A stretch of 64,000 nucleotides of DNA from G963667855 sp963667855 (GCA_963667855.2 CAXXKI010000019.1:127505-191504); one strand, 5' to 3'; shown: positions 1-9,262, numbered from the stretch's first letter. Translations and numbers: made by a program. The notes: generated by a model from the sequence alone, not told the origin.

Positions 1-2
1 TC

Positions 3-827
3 GCCAGCACGCCATACCTGATAGCATGGCTTGCAATGGCTATCGCGGATAACAAATTCTATTACCCGACGGACAGGGAATACGACCGGCCAGAGAATTA
101 CGGCCTGGGTTATGAGGAGGTTTTCTTTCCTTCTACAGGGGACAACACTCTGCACGGCTGGTTCTTCCCAGCGCAAAACGCTCGGGGAACGATCATTCAC
201 TGCCACGGCAACGCGGGGAACATCACCGCCCATTTCAAGTTTGTCGACTGGCTGCCGCAAGTCGGCTGGAATGTTCTCTGCTTCGATTATCGCGGTTACG
301 GCCAATCGACCGGCAGCGTATCGCGCAGAGGGATAATCGACGATGTGGTTTCAGCAATCAGGTACGCAAGCGCCAGGAGCGACGTTTTGCCAGGCAGGAT
401 ATGCCTGTTTGGCCAATCGCTTGGTGGCGCGGTGGGGATAGTGGCCTCCACGGAGTGCGACGGGGCAATTGCAGGCATATGTATAGAGGGAGCGTTTTCC
501 AGCTATCGAACAGAGGCCCGTTTCGTGACGCGGAAGACATGGTACCTCTGGAGCGTTTCGGGGTTGATTTCCCGTTACCTTATCAGCGATGATTTTTCGC
601 CTATTGACTACGTATCACAACTTCCTGATATTCCAAAGATGTTTATCTGCGGCGTTAACGACCGGATAGTCGATTTTCGGCAGACGGTGGACTTATATAA
701 CGCTGCAACCGCCCCAAAATCCATATGGCAAATACCCGACAGCGATCACACCGAAGCGGTTACCGGAGAAATCGAGGGCGGTAGAGAGCGGGTGGTTGAT
801 TTTTTTGATACCTGTATGGAAAGGTGA
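3..827 (+). CDS. alpha/beta hydrolase (BEM46/YfhR-like), 5' end outside window
   Basis: Serine hydrolase of the alpha/beta-hydrolase fold. Counting from the first in-frame ATG at 36, the nucleophile elbow GQSLGG puts the catalytic Ser at residue 128. An HCHGNAGN oxyanion-type motif lies near 56-62, an Asp candidate in GVNDRIVD, and a His in DSDHTEAV near the C-terminus. The frame is open to the window edge and the codons before ATG 36 encode hydrophobic residues (PYLIAWLAMA). Family members usually have an N-terminal membrane anchor just before the FYYPT-like motif, so the true start is probably upstream of the window. The substrate is unknown; relatives are esterases or peptidase-like hydrolases. 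Confidence 0.85.
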   Translation, partial: ASTPYLIAWLAMAIADNKFYYPTDREYDRPENYGLGYEEVFFPSTGDNTLHGWFFPAQNARGTIIHCHGNAGNITAHFKFVDWLPQVGWNVLCFDYRGYGQSTGSVSRRGIIDDVVSAIRYASARSDVLPGRICLFGQSLGGAVGIVASTECDGAIAGICIEGAFSSYRTEARFVTRKTWYLWSVSGLISRYLISDDFSPIDYVSQLPDIPKMFICGVNDRIVDFRQTVDLYNAATAPKSIWQIPDSDHTEAVTGEIEGGRERVVDFFDTCMER

Positions 828-834
828 ATTCCAT

Positions 835-866
835 TTCTCAGTACACTCTGTCCCCTTTATTACCAA
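835..866. repeat. REP-like GGGGACA motif
   Basis: A short stretch whose reverse complement reads AAAGGGGACAGAGTGTAC. It resembles the AAAAGGGGACA-type tails seen elsewhere in the window (16492, 39361, 41006). It lies between convergent genes and may act as a terminator or be a repeat remnant. Confidence 0.35.
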
Positions 867-890
867 GGAACAACTATTTCGCAGCAGTTT

Positions 891-1250
891 CTATTCTACA
901 GGCAGGGGTAGATTGTGAGCCCGCAGGAAAGACAACTTATCCCAATAGCCGCGTTGAAACACGATTTTTTGATTTTCGAATTTGAAAAAACCGCACCCTC
1001 GAAGCCCTAAGGGATCTTTCCATTCAAGAATCGCCCATTCACCGTCTTCGAAGACGGATTCGACGACGCAAATCATTTTCGCCTGGGAAAACTCGCGAGA
1101 AAACATCTCTTTAATGGCCTGTTTACCTTCAACCGGTGATTCGGCCACCTGATGATTAACCGCGTCGTCAGCGTAAAACTCCGCTAACGCTTCAGCATCA
1201 GCCCTGTTGAACACTTCTACCCACTTGAGAAGAATATCTTTAGGTTGCAT
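891..1250 (-). CDS. SnoaL/NTF2-like small protein
   Basis: About 119 residues with the NTF2-like/SnoaL pattern: an N-terminal helix (LLKWVEVFNRADAEALAEFY), then DDAVNHQ, EGKQAIKEMF and alternating strands ending in a conserved aromatic stretch. Proteins of this fold are cyclases, isomerases or ligand-binding domains; no specific function can be assigned. The start is uncertain: ATG at 1250 gives the family-typical N-terminus MQPKDILL, while ATG 1262 or TTG 1274 would add a few residues. It is convergent with the hydrolase and divergent from the kinase gene at 1548. Confidence 0.7.
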   Translation of the reverse strand: MQPKDILLKWVEVFNRADAEALAEFYADDAVNHQVAESPVEGKQAIKEMFSREFSQAKMICVVESVFEDGEWAILEWKDPLGLRGCGFFKFENQKIVFQRGYWDKLSFLRAHNLPLPVE

Positions 1251-1547
1251 AGCTATTCTCATTGCCCCAGTCAAGGTTTCGATAAAAGATTTTCAGCATG
1301 TTATGATTCCACATTCCACCGCACAACAGTATCAGCAAGAAAAGCTACCAAAACACTGGCGGGCCTGTGGACTAAACGTATTTGAACATAAAAACAGCGT
1401 TTTTTCGCAACGCCGAGGTTTAGACTACCAAAGGATCATTCGCGTGTGTATCGTGTTGTGTTGACAAACGGCGGGGCGCTTGGACGCCGCCGGGGCAGGA
1501 AAGAAATTGATGCAAGCGGTAAAGGGTTGCAGCAAGAGGATTCGTAA
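1251..1547. other. intergenic region, no gene seen
   Basis: About 300 bp between divergent genes. A short open frame crosses it, but its translation has no recognisable features and no ribosome binding site. It presumably carries the promoters for the NTF2-like gene and for the two-component pair; no clear -35/-10 pair was identified. Confidence 0.4.
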
Positions 1548-2852
1548 GTGTCAAAGCTTTCGTACAATAAGGCGGATGTTCTCCGCGGGATCAGCCTGTT
1601 CGTTATAGTTATCGCGCTGGTTGCCGCGATTATTATCCTTTGTTGCGGTTTTGAACTCGCGGGCTACGCCATATCGGCCGGCATTCTTCTCTTGGGAATA
1701 TCCGTTTTCCTGCTCTGTCGCCAGGGAGCGGAGCTGGCTGAATCCAGACAGTTCCTGCAGCGAGTTATTGACAGCACCTCCGATCCGCTGCTGGTAATCG
1801 ACCCGGACTACCGGGTGATATTGGCCAACCGGGCGGCACAGCGGATTTCCGGGCGCAGTGTTACCGCCCCAGGGTGTCTCAGTTGCCACGAGTTTTCTCA
1901 CGGCCGGGACAAACCTTGCGGCGGCTTGGAGAATCCGTGTCCGCTGAAAACGGTAGTATCGGGAAAAATAGCAACCACGGTCACTCACACACACGTTAAA
2001 AACGCCGGTCAGGAAACGGTAGTGGAGATAAGTGCGTCTCCTGTTCTGAACCGGTCGGGAGAAATCGAGTACATTATAGAGCTCAGCAGGGATATCACCG
2101 CTCGCGTGCGGGCGGAAGAACAGGTGCGCAGGCATCAGGCCGAACTCGCCCACGTATCGCGATTGGGAACCATGGGGGAAATGGCAACTGGGCTGGCTCA
2201 CGAATTAAACCAGCCACTGGCCGCCATTGTCAATTACCTGCAGGCGGCACGGGAAAGGATTCGATCCGGCTCTGCCGACTTTCAGGAGTTGCTGCGGGAT
2301 ATCGAAGATGCCTCCCAGCAGGCACGCCGGGCGGGCGGAATAATCGAGCAGATTCGGAACTTCGTCCGTAAGGACGTGCGGGAGCGGTCCAAAGTCAACA
2401 TAAACACGATTATACAACAGGCTGTTTCACTGGTTAAAACCGAGCTGCGGAATAACCGTATAGAAGTCAATCTCGAACTGAGCGACGCTCTGCCGCAGGT
2501 GTCAGCCCAGGAAATCCAAATCGAGCAGGTACTGGTTAACCTCATAAGAAACAGCCTGGACGCGATGATCAATATCGAAGCGGACGCCCGGGTACTGACT
2601 ATAAGTACTTCAAAAACAGAGGCCGGTTTGATCTCCTGTACGGTTTGCGATACCGGATGCGGATTGAACGAGAAGGAACTTGACCAGGTGTTCAATCCGT
2701 TCTTTACTACCAAAGCTGGCGGCATGGGAATGGGATTGCCGATCTGCCGGACTATTATCGAAGAACACGGCGGGAAACTGACCGCCGATAGTGATACCGA
2801 CCGGGGAGCGTCGTTTACTTTCGTCCTTCCGGTTAATGAAGGCGAGAAATGA
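1548..2852 (+). CDS. membrane PAS sensor histidine kinase, FixL/TodS-like
   Basis: 434-residue sensor kinase. The GTG start follows AGAGGA about 8 bases upstream. Order: two hydrophobic helices (about 14-58) joined by a very short loop, then a PAS domain (about 70-185) and HisKA with the phosphoacceptor in TGLAHELNQP. HATPase_c has an N-box RNSLDAM, a G1 box CDTGCG and a G2 box GMGMGLPI. The PAS domain carries a cysteine cluster (CLSCHE, then CGG and CPL) that could bind metal, heme or an Fe-S cluster, or sense redox; this is inference. The stop overlaps the region just before the response regulator ATG at 2854, so the two are translationally linked. The HELNQPL type kinase with a NarL-type regulator matches FixL/FixJ and TodS/TodT systems. 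Confidence 0.92.
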   Translation: MSKLSYNKADVLRGISLFVIVIALVAAIIILCCGFELAGYAISAGILLLGISVFLLCRQGAELAESRQFLQRVIDSTSDPLLVIDPDYRVILANRAAQRISGRSVTAPGCLSCHEFSHGRDKPCGGLENPCPLKTVVSGKIATTVTHTHVKNAGQETVVEISASPVLNRSGEIEYIIELSRDITARVRAEEQVRRHQAELAHVSRLGTMGEMATGLAHELNQPLAAIVNYLQAARERIRSGSADFQELLRDIEDASQQARRAGGIIEQIRNFVRKDVRERSKVNINTIIQQAVSLVKTELRNNRIEVNLELSDALPQVSAQEIQIEQVLVNLIRNSLDAMINIEADARVLTISTSKTEAGLISCTVCDTGCGLNEKELDQVFNPFFTTKAGGMGMGLPICRTIIEEHGGKLTADSDTDRGASFTFVLPVNEGEK

Positions 2853-2853
2853 T

Positions 2854-3459
2854 ATGCAGGAAAAAGCAACCGTATTCATAGTGGACGACGATCAGGCCAT
2901 CCGCGACTCACTGAGCAGGCTTATGGATTCAATAGGATTAGCCACTGAGACATTCGCCGACGCACAGGCTTTCCTGGACAACTACGACAACGAGAAACCA
3001 GGTTGCCTTTTACTCGATATACGCATGCCGGGAATGGGCGGTATGGAACTGCAACAGGAACTGTCCGCAAGAAATATCAGCATTCCGATCATTATAATCT
3101 CCGCCCACGGCAGCGTGGAACAGGCGGTGCAGGCCATGAAAACCGGCGCGGTTGATTTCATCAGAAAACCATATGACGGCGGCGTACTGCTCGATAGGGT
3201 AAAACACGCATTAGAGCTGGACGCCGATCTTCGGCAGAAGGATGCCCAGCGAGCGGAGGTGGCCTCCAGAATCAACCTGCTTACTCCGAGAGAAACCGAA
3301 GTCATGAAACTGCTGGCAGCGGGGAAATACCCCAAGGAAATCGCCTTCGAACTCGGCTTGAGCAGAAAAACCGTGGACGTACACCGCAGCCATATCATGA
3401 TGAAAATGCAGGCGGACTCGGCAATTGAGTTGGCCCAAATGCTCCAGACACAGGAATGA
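2854..3459 (+). CDS. FixJ/NarL-type response regulator
   Basis: 201-residue response regulator and partner of the upstream kinase. The N-terminal receiver has acidic residues DDD near 10, the phosphoacceptor Asp in LLLDIRMPG, the Thr/Ser switch in IIISAHG and the Lys in IRKPYDG. The C-terminal LuxR/FixJ HTH reads LTPRETEVMKLLAAGKYPKE, then GLSRKTVDVHRSHIM. The frame is open further upstream, but ATG 2854 sits one base after the kinase stop TGA and gives the expected N-terminus MQEKATVFIVDDD. It should bind DNA after phosphorylation; no target is evident. Confidence 0.93.
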   Translation: MQEKATVFIVDDDQAIRDSLSRLMDSIGLATETFADAQAFLDNYDNEKPGCLLLDIRMPGMGGMELQQELSARNISIPIIIISAHGSVEQAVQAMKTGAVDFIRKPYDGGVLLDRVKHALELDADLRQKDAQRAEVASRINLLTPRETEVMKLLAAGKYPKEIAFELGLSRKTVDVHRSHIMMKMQADSAIELAQMLQTQE

Positions 3460-3498
3460 GCATATAGCATTGCCATAAGCATGACAACACCAACTTGC

Positions 3499-3561
3499 AG
3501 GTCGGGGCATCGACCCGACGCGTGAGCATATGTTTTCCGTCGGGTCAATGACCCGACCTAC
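3499..3561. repeat. GTCGGGTC palindromic repeat, tandem pair
   Basis: Two adjacent hairpins, GTCGGG-GCATC-GACCCGAC at 3501-3519 and GTCGGGTCAATGACCCGAC at 3539-3557, downstream of the response regulator. Related units occur at 4289, 4545, 22745 and 33782. They resemble REP/BIME-type intergenic units. Confidence 0.75.
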
Positions 3562-3716
3562 GATTGTTCACATCGCTCTACTAAGAAAAATCCCTAGGCC
3601 TGTTCCCAATTGCAGAGCTTATCGGGCGGCGGTAATTATATCGCATAGAAGTGATCGGCCTGTCCGGTCGCGGTAGTCAAGCGGTCAGGCTGATGAATAA
3701 TCCGGAGAGAACGAAA

Positions 3717-4145
3717 ATGTTCCGTCAGGAATTTTCATTCATTTTGACAGCGTGCATCTTCTGCTCAGTAAAGGGTTTCGTTGCCTCGACTTCCGTTACT
3801 GACCACAAGATACACTACCCGCAACAGCCGGCTCCATCAGGTATTTGCATCAGTGCCTTTGGAGAAGCAGGGGAAGCGGTGGTCGACGATGAGAAGCTCT
3901 ACGATTACGGGCTGGTAAGCAGACTTCACATCGGAGATTCCCGGTTACAGTCGGGGATTGAATCCAACAATCCCTCCGCATTATGCGCGTCCCCGGAAAT
4001 CTCCACCGCCGCGATCCCGGCCGGCTTTGCCGCTTCCGGCATACCGGAAGCTGAAGAAACTCAAGTATGCCGGCATTCGTTATCCACTATCACCAACCAG
4101 GTGATTCACTCTGAAAAACAGGAGGGGAAGGAAGCTGTGGTTTAA
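3717..4145 (+). CDS. secreted hypothetical protein
   Basis: 142 residues starting at ATG 3717, which has GGAGAG about 9 bases upstream. The frame continues upstream to GTG 3651 but without a ribosome site. The N-terminus MFRQEFSFILTACIFCSVKG looks like a signal peptide. The remainder is low-complexity and Ser/Ala/Glu-rich with three cysteines, and no family was recognised. A strong hairpin with a T-run follows at 4204. It could be a real small exported protein or a marginal ORF. Confidence 0.5.
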   Translation: MFRQEFSFILTACIFCSVKGFVASTSVTDHKIHYPQQPAPSGICISAFGEAGEAVVDDEKLYDYGLVSRLHIGDSRLQSGIESNNPSALCASPEISTAAIPAGFAASGIPEAEETQVCRHSLSTITNQVIHSEKQEGKEAVV

Positions 4146-4203
4146 TTGTGGGGAAAAAGCAACGGAACGAATCCCGCGTGGGATTCACATATCAGTGGGG
4201 ATG

Positions 4204-4265
4204 CGTGGCCTCTTCTTGTTTACTCGCATGCGAATGCGAGTTTCCTGGGAGGCCACGTTTTATTT
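4204..4265 (+). terminator. nested hairpin terminator
   Basis: Outer 9-bp stem CGTGGCCTC (4204-4212) with GAGGCCACG (4249-4257), and inner 8-bp stem ACTCGCAT/ATGCGAGT (4222-4241) with loop GCGA. TTTTATTTC follows. It is positioned to terminate the 3717 gene. The rest of 4146-4816 holds only GTCGGGTC repeat units. Confidence 0.65.
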
Positions 4266-4288
4266 CGGTTCGCCATGACAGTTGTGGA

Positions 4289-4320
4289 TATGCATTCCGT
4301 CGGGTCTGTTGATCGCTGCG
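4289..4320. repeat. partial GTCGGGTC repeat unit
   Basis: Half-site TGCATTCCGTCGGGTCTGTT identical to the left part of the unit at 4545, but with the right arm degraded (GATCGCTGCG). Confidence 0.55.
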
Positions 4321-4544
4321 ATCATCATCTTTGTCATTAGTCTTTTTCACGGTTTCCTGAATTTGGCGTCTTTGTGAATAACGGAGGAAGGTTTCGGCAT
4401 TATCTATCTGAAATTTGAAATCTAGAATTAGATTCATCAAGTCGTAGCGAGAACCCGAGCTGCCTGGCTAACATCGTGCTTAAAAAGATTTATGATTAAA
4501 AATGATGTTTCCAGCGGTGGTCTATTGCCCCAACAGGCGTACAC

Positions 4545-4577
4545 ATGCATTCCGTCGGGTCTGTTGACCCGACCTAC
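4545..4577. repeat. GTCGGGTC palindromic repeat unit
   Basis: TGCATTCCGTCGGGTCTG followed by TTGACCCGACCTAC. It is the same family as the units at 3499, 22745 and 33782 and sits in gene-free DNA upstream of the broken kinase gene. Confidence 0.7.
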
Positions 4578-4816
4578 AGGGCTACGGCTACGGAGTAAAT
4601 TACTTTTCATTGAACAAAACTACCCATCTTAGCGGATAAACCGGTGGAATTGTGCAAATATCATCACCTTGCCGCCAATCGAAGGTTTTCAGGTAGCGTT
4701 AGCTTTCCAAGCTGGTTATCATGATTCCCGGGCAACCAGTTCTGTTGGACAATGGGTGAGTTGCATCAGCATTTTTCTGGTGCAGGGAAAAATAACATTC
4801 ATTAAGGACACCTCCA

Positions 4817-6006
4817 ATGGCCGAGGCGAGAACCAATCGATTTGAAACGAAGTACACGGACACGTATTTTGCTCCAGCCGGACGTGCCAGCGAATCTGAC
4901 CTACAAGCATCAGTGAAAAAGTTGACACACAATCCGATACTGGACGCAATGATGGAAATTCTGGGTTCGTGGGTACTTGCAGTGAACCAGCAGAGGCAAA
5001 TCCTGGCCATAAACGCCAAGCTGATTGAGGAACTCGGAATTAAAGATCCAGCCCGTTTTCTTGGTTTGAGACCTGGCGAAGCCCTGGATTGCAAATATGC
5101 TTTCAAAGGTCCGGATGGCTGCGGTACAGGGCAGGCATGTTCAACCTGCGGTGCGGCGATTGCCATGGTTACCGCCCAGGAAACCGGCGAGGCTAACGAT
5201 CAAACCTGTGTACTGACAACGGTTAAGGGAAACACAACTTACGATAGTGTTTAGTCTCCGTACGATGTGTACCAGTCAAACTGCCTGAAGAGGATATTCT
5301 TCTGGTATGCATGCATGACATAAGTACCGAACAGCGCAGAAAGGCGTTGGAACGCACGTATCTGCATGACATCAGCAATCTCCTTTCGGCAATGTCCGGA
5401 TCAATCGACCGGCTGCGGCCTGACGCCTCAGACGAACAGCTGCAATTGATCGACAACCTCAAGGAATGCTCTCACGCACTGATAAGGGAAATCCGTATTC
5501 AAAGATTGTTCTGCACAAATGGGGGCCAGGGAATTGAAGTAAACTCTTCGGAGATTTGGCCTGAAGATGTATTAAAGCGAATCAAGGCTCTGATCCGCAA
5601 TCACCCGGCCGCCATCGGGCGTAACATCAGCGTAGCTGAAGGGAGTTCCAGCGTGCCGGCGTTGTCGGACATGACCCTGGTTACGCGGATACTGGTCAAC
5701 ATGATAATTAACGCCCTGGAAGCGTGCCAGGACGGCGACGAAGTCAAGGTCGGCTTTGACGAAGGAACGGAAATAACCTTCTGGGTATGGAACAAACAGC
5801 GGATTCCGGAAAACGTAGCCCCCAGGATTTTTCAACGATATTTCTCCACCAAAGCAGGCAGCGGACGAGGAACGGGAACTTTCTCCATGAAACTATTAGG
5901 GGAATCTCTACTGAAAGGGAAAGTGAATTTCGAAAGCTCAGCGGATACTGGAACCACCTTTCGGTTTTCTCTACCGGTGCATCCAAGCTATAAGACCCCT
6001 TCCTGA
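4817..6006 (+). pseudogene. PAS sensor histidine kinase interrupted by a frameshift
   Basis: Two frames together make one soluble kinase. 4817-5254 encodes a PAS-like sensor with Cys motifs LDCKYAF and CGTGQACSTCGA. 5311-6006 encodes the kinase core: phosphoacceptor LERTYLHDISN, N-box MIINALEAC, and QRYFSTKAGSGRGTGTFSMK. The second frame is open back to about 5248, where it reads VRCVPVKLPEEDILLVCMHD, the natural PAS C-terminus. A frame change at roughly 5245-5260 therefore separates the halves. AAGGA precedes ATG 4817. The DxGxG box is replaced by VWNKQ, which I believe is normal for this Cys-PAS kinase subfamily. It may be inactivated or a sequencing indel. Confidence 0.8.
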
Positions 6007-6225
6007 CTTTGCATGGCGATATTTTTCATTATCTGAAAACCTCGCATGATTCCAGTTGAAAGAACCGGCCAATAGGTTTTTCAGCTGTTCCGCCAATATA
6101 CTTATTAAGTTGATCACGAATCGGAGATTGATCTCCTTTACTCCGTTCTTTGCGGAAAACCCGATTTAATACAGAGGTGTGTTTACGCGAGACATAGAAC
6201 CAACGTATTGTTTTTACCAACAATC

Positions 6226-6361
6226 TATGTCGGCCGCCCGCATTTAGCGAGCCAAATGCGGGCGGGCTTGGTTTTAAGACCACGAACGTTTTCCGCCGGT
6301 TGAAACCGGCGGCTGCGCTTATGCCGTCCATCCACCTCCGGAGGATGGACTCGGCTTTGCC
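6226..6361. repeat. composite three-hairpin repeat, copy 1
   Basis: Three consecutive hairpins with conserved joints. TATGTCGGCCG leads into CCCGCATTT/AAATGCGGG; then CCGCCGGTT/AACCGGCGG (6293-6312); then GTCCATCC/GGATGGAC (6326-6350); it ends TCGGCTTTG. Copy 2 is at 33605-33719. The surrounding 6007-6660 interval has a 187-codon open frame on the minus strand that overlaps the repeat and is probably not a gene. Confidence 0.75.
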
Positions 6362-6660
6362 TCTTACCTGTTTTATGGCCAACTTCAAGTAGACGGATTC
6401 GGTTTTGCCATTTCCAGCTCTATAGTATTTTCCAATATCTCGCCTCCCGTGGACCTGGAGCGAACGGAGCCGATTCAACTTTTTGGGGCTCCGTGTGTTT
6501 TCCATCGATACGTTTCTGATCCGCCTCCAGTCCGTCTTCGGTCCTCCTTCGGCGGATAAACTATATAAGCTAAATACGTCAAATGAACCCAAAGTACTTT
6601 TCTGGGGCGAAACAGTGGAACCAGGTAAGTGCCCAGCAGATAAACGATACCCTCGTTTAC

Positions 6661-8070
6661 TTACAGTCTTCCATTACCGCCCATATACTTGTTCATGGCT
6701 ATTGATGCTCTCTTGCCGTCGCCCATGGCCAGAATAACCGTCGCACCACCACGGACAATATCACCGCCGGAGAAAACCCCGGGCATACTGGTCATCAGGT
6801 TTTCATCAACCTCGATATTACCCCAACGGTTCAGCTTCAGTTCCGGCGTGGTCTGCGTCAGAAGCGGGTTCGCCCCGGTACCGATCGCCTCAACGAACAC
6901 GTCACACGGTAAATCGAATTCGCTCCCCTCAATGGGAACAGGTCTGCGCCGCCCCGAAGCGTCCGGCTCTCCCAGTTCCATTCGCTGGCAGCGAACCGCC
7001 TTTACCCAGCCTTCCTTATCGCCGATAATCTCAATTGGGTTTACCAGTAGATCCAGCTTGACCCCTTCCTCTTCCGCGTGCTTTATTTCTTCCACGCGTG
7101 CCGGCATTTCAGCACGTGAACGACGGTAGACCAGGGTGGCCGCGTCCGCTCCCAGCCGAAGACCGGTACGCACCGAATCCATGGCCGTATTACCACCACC
7201 GACAACCACTACGTTCTTCCCCCTTATAACTGGCGTTGAAGACTGCTCGCCCCGGAACGCGCCCATAAGATTAACCCGGGTCAAGTACTCGTTTGCCGAG
7301 TAGACGCCTTTCAGGTGCTCGCCGGGAATGCTTTGGAATACCGGCAGGCCGGCACCATTGGCAATAAATACGGTATCGAATCCCTCGTCCTCCAGCAATT
7401 CCTTGACCGTATAGGTTTGACCGATTACCACGTCGCATTCGATCTTCACCCCGATCTCGCGCAGCTTGTCCACTTCCTTGGCGATAATCTCCTTGGGAAG
7501 CCTGAATTCGGGTATTCCATACATCAACACGCCACCAGGTACATGCAAAGCTTCGAAGATGGTCACATCGTGTCCCAACTTGGCCAGCTCGCCGGCACAG
7601 GTAAGACCGGCCGGTCCCGCACCGACTATCGCCGCCTTCTTACCCGTGTATGCTTTCGGAGCCGCCACTTTGGAGTAGTTGAGCCGAGCCCAGTCTGCCA
7701 CGAATCGTTCGAGATAACCGATCCCCACCGGGTCTCCACTTTTACCCCGTATACAAACCTCTTCACACTGCGTTTCCTGCGGACAGACTCGACCGGTAAT
7801 ACCGGGAAGCACGTTCGCATCGTAAAGGATGTCCGCAGCTTTTTTCAGATCACCGTCCGAAACCGCGCCAACGAATCCCGCAATATCTATTCCCACCGGG
7901 CAGCCTTCAACGCATTTGGCTTTTTTGCACTGGAGACACCGATCAGCTTCGGTCTTGGCAATATCCGGATCCATCCCCAGGTTTACTTCCTTGAAGTTGC
8001 GACCGCGCACCTTGGCGTCCTGCTCCGGCATCCGCTGCCGCTTTATCTTCATTCTCTCAGACGGTTTCAT
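6661..8070 (-). CDS. nfnB: NADH-dependent ferredoxin:NADP+ oxidoreductase subunit B (GltD/SudA-like)
   Basis: 469 residues. ATG 8070 has GGAG 5 bases upstream. The N-terminal double [4Fe-4S] domain reads CLQCKKAKCVEGCPVGI and CPQETQCEEVCIRG. A flavin domain GAGPAGLTCAGEL and an NADP domain GGGNTAMDSVRTG follow, then a C-terminal FAD motif GGDIVRGGATVILAMGDG. This architecture is shared by the glutamate synthase small subunit and NfnB/SudA. The gene directly downstream of the FNR-like subunit gene (8198) indicates the NfnAB pair, which couples NADH and reduced ferredoxin oxidation to NADP+ reduction by flavin-based bifurcation. No glutamate synthase large subunit is nearby. A SudAB role in sulfide or polysulfide metabolism is the alternative. 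Confidence 0.9.
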   Translation of the reverse strand: MKPSERMKIKRQRMPEQDAKVRGRNFKEVNLGMDPDIAKTEADRCLQCKKAKCVEGCPVGIDIAGFVGAVSDGDLKKAADILYDANVLPGITGRVCPQETQCEEVCIRGKSGDPVGIGYLERFVADWARLNYSKVAAPKAYTGKKAAIVGAGPAGLTCAGELAKLGHDVTIFEALHVPGGVLMYGIPEFRLPKEIIAKEVDKLREIGVKIECDVVIGQTYTVKELLEDEGFDTVFIANGAGLPVFQSIPGEHLKGVYSANEYLTRVNLMGAFRGEQSSTPVIRGKNVVVVGGGNTAMDSVRTGLRLGADAATLVYRRSRAEMPARVEEIKHAEEEGVKLDLLVNPIEIIGDKEGWVKAVRCQRMELGEPDASGRRRPVPIEGSEFDLPCDVFVEAIGTGANPLLTQTTPELKLNRWGNIEVDENLMTSMPGVFSGGDIVRGGATVILAMGDGKRASIAMNKYMGGNGRL

Positions 8071-8197
8071 CTGCACTCCATCCTATTCGTGAAAAACCTA
8101 TCCGTCCTGTTCAGATGTTATTTTCACTAACCGCATTCCCGTCGCCTGCACCGGGCGACATAAAAACCGGTCAACCAAGTTACTTAACAATTGCCTG

Positions 8198-9052
8198 TCA
8201 GCCGTCACACTTGCATTCGCCGCATTTTCCCTGATGCAACCGATCCCAGGCCTCTTTTTCCCAGGTACGGTAGGCGGCCAACCGATCGGCCAGCTCTTTG
8301 AAATCCACCTTATGGGCGTCGAATTCCGGCCCGTGTACGCAGGCGAATTTCTGCTTGTTGTCCACGGTCACCCGGCAACCGCCGCACATGCCCGTACCGT
8401 CCACCATGATCGGGTTGAGCGAAGCGATGGTGCGAATCTCCTTCGGCCTGGTGACTTCCGCAATTGCCTTCATCATGGGCACCGGCCCGGCAGTCAACAC
8501 CACATCGATCGGATTGGATTCATCGTCAATGAGTTCCTGCAGCTTACCGGTAACGAAACCCTTGTATCCGTAACTGCCGTCGTCGGTACAGGGATAAACC
8601 GCATCACACACTTTGGACAACTCGTCCTCCATGATGACATAAGGTTTACTCCTGCCGCCCATGATCGCGGTAACCTTGTTGCCCGCTTCCTTCAAAGCGC
8701 CTGCCTGAGGGAAAATCACGGCTGTTCCGACACCGCCACCTACAAGCACGGCGTGACCGTAATTTTCGATCTCCGTCGGTACGCCCAACGGACCAACCAC
8801 GTCGGGGATTTTCTGACCGGCCTCCAATGACGCGAGTATTTCCGTGGTAGCCCCGATCACCTGGACCGCAAGTACGATGGTACCTTCCTGCGGATCGGAA
8901 TCGGCAATAGTGAGAGGAATGCGCTCGCCATCCTCGCACGCTCGAACAATCACAAAGTGCCCCGGCTGATGACGGGCGGCCACTCGCGGCGCTTCCACCA
9001 CTATCCACCTTACTTCCGGGGCTAACCATTTTGCTTCACGGATGACAAACAT
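8198..9052 (-). CDS. nfnA: NADH-dependent ferredoxin:NADP+ oxidoreductase subunit A (FNR-like)
   Basis: 284 residues from ATG 9052, preceded by GGAGAA about 9 bases away. The frame extends upstream to 9136, but MFVIREAKWLAPEV is the family-typical start. FAD-binding region: QPGHFVIVRACEDGERIPLT. NAD-binding motif: GGGVGTAVIFPQAGALKEAG. C-terminal [2Fe-2S] motif: GTGMCGGCRVTV...FACVHGPEF, as in dihydroorotate dehydrogenase electron-transfer subunits. The tail GKCGECKCDG adds four residues' worth of Cys/Gly pattern (three Cys) of unknown role. It is the upstream member of the nfnA-nfnB pair, with about 130 bp between stop and next start. Confidence 0.9.
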   Translation of the reverse strand: MFVIREAKWLAPEVRWIVVEAPRVAARHQPGHFVIVRACEDGERIPLTIADSDPQEGTIVLAVQVIGATTEILASLEAGQKIPDVVGPLGVPTEIENYGHAVLVGGGVGTAVIFPQAGALKEAGNKVTAIMGGRSKPYVIMEDELSKVCDAVYPCTDDGSYGYKGFVTGKLQELIDDESNPIDVVLTAGPVPMMKAIAEVTRPKEIRTIASLNPIMVDGTGMCGGCRVTVDNKQKFACVHGPEFDAHKVDFKELADRLAAYRTWEKEAWDRLHQGKCGECKCDG

Positions 9053-9232
9053 GTCGTTGGGTTTCTCCAATACAAGGGAACGATATCCAGACTGGCTCAG
9101 GCAACCTGCGATAAGAAAACTCGCCTCCGCCGGCACTTACGAAGGCTGAATCTTTTTCGTTAAAACAACATTCAACCCGGTCCGGAACAAAAATACCTGC
9201 CCTCTGTACCTGCTCCGCACACTTAATTATTT

Positions 9233-9262
9233 ATAATAGCGCCAATTACGGTGATAAAGCAA
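9233..9262 (-). promoter_or_regulatory. possible sigma-70-type promoter for nfnAB
   Basis: On the minus strand TTGCTT (9262-9257), an 18-bp spacer, then TATTAT (9238-9233), about 180 bp before nfnA. The rest of 9053-9408 shows no gene. Promoter consensus in this phylum is not well defined, so this is weak. Confidence 0.3.

Noticed and set aside
3651..3716. Longer start for the secreted hypothetical (GTG 3651)
   Set aside because: No ribosome site; ATG 3717 has GGAGAG upstream and gives a clean signal peptide.
6029..6592. 187-codon open frame on the minus strand
   Set aside because: It reads straight through the three-hairpin repeat, is extremely basic, has no ribosome site and no recognisable domain; most likely non-coding repeat DNA.
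7315..8130. 271-codon open frame opposite nfnB
   Set aside because: Antisense to a well-supported gene, His/Arg-rich without domains.
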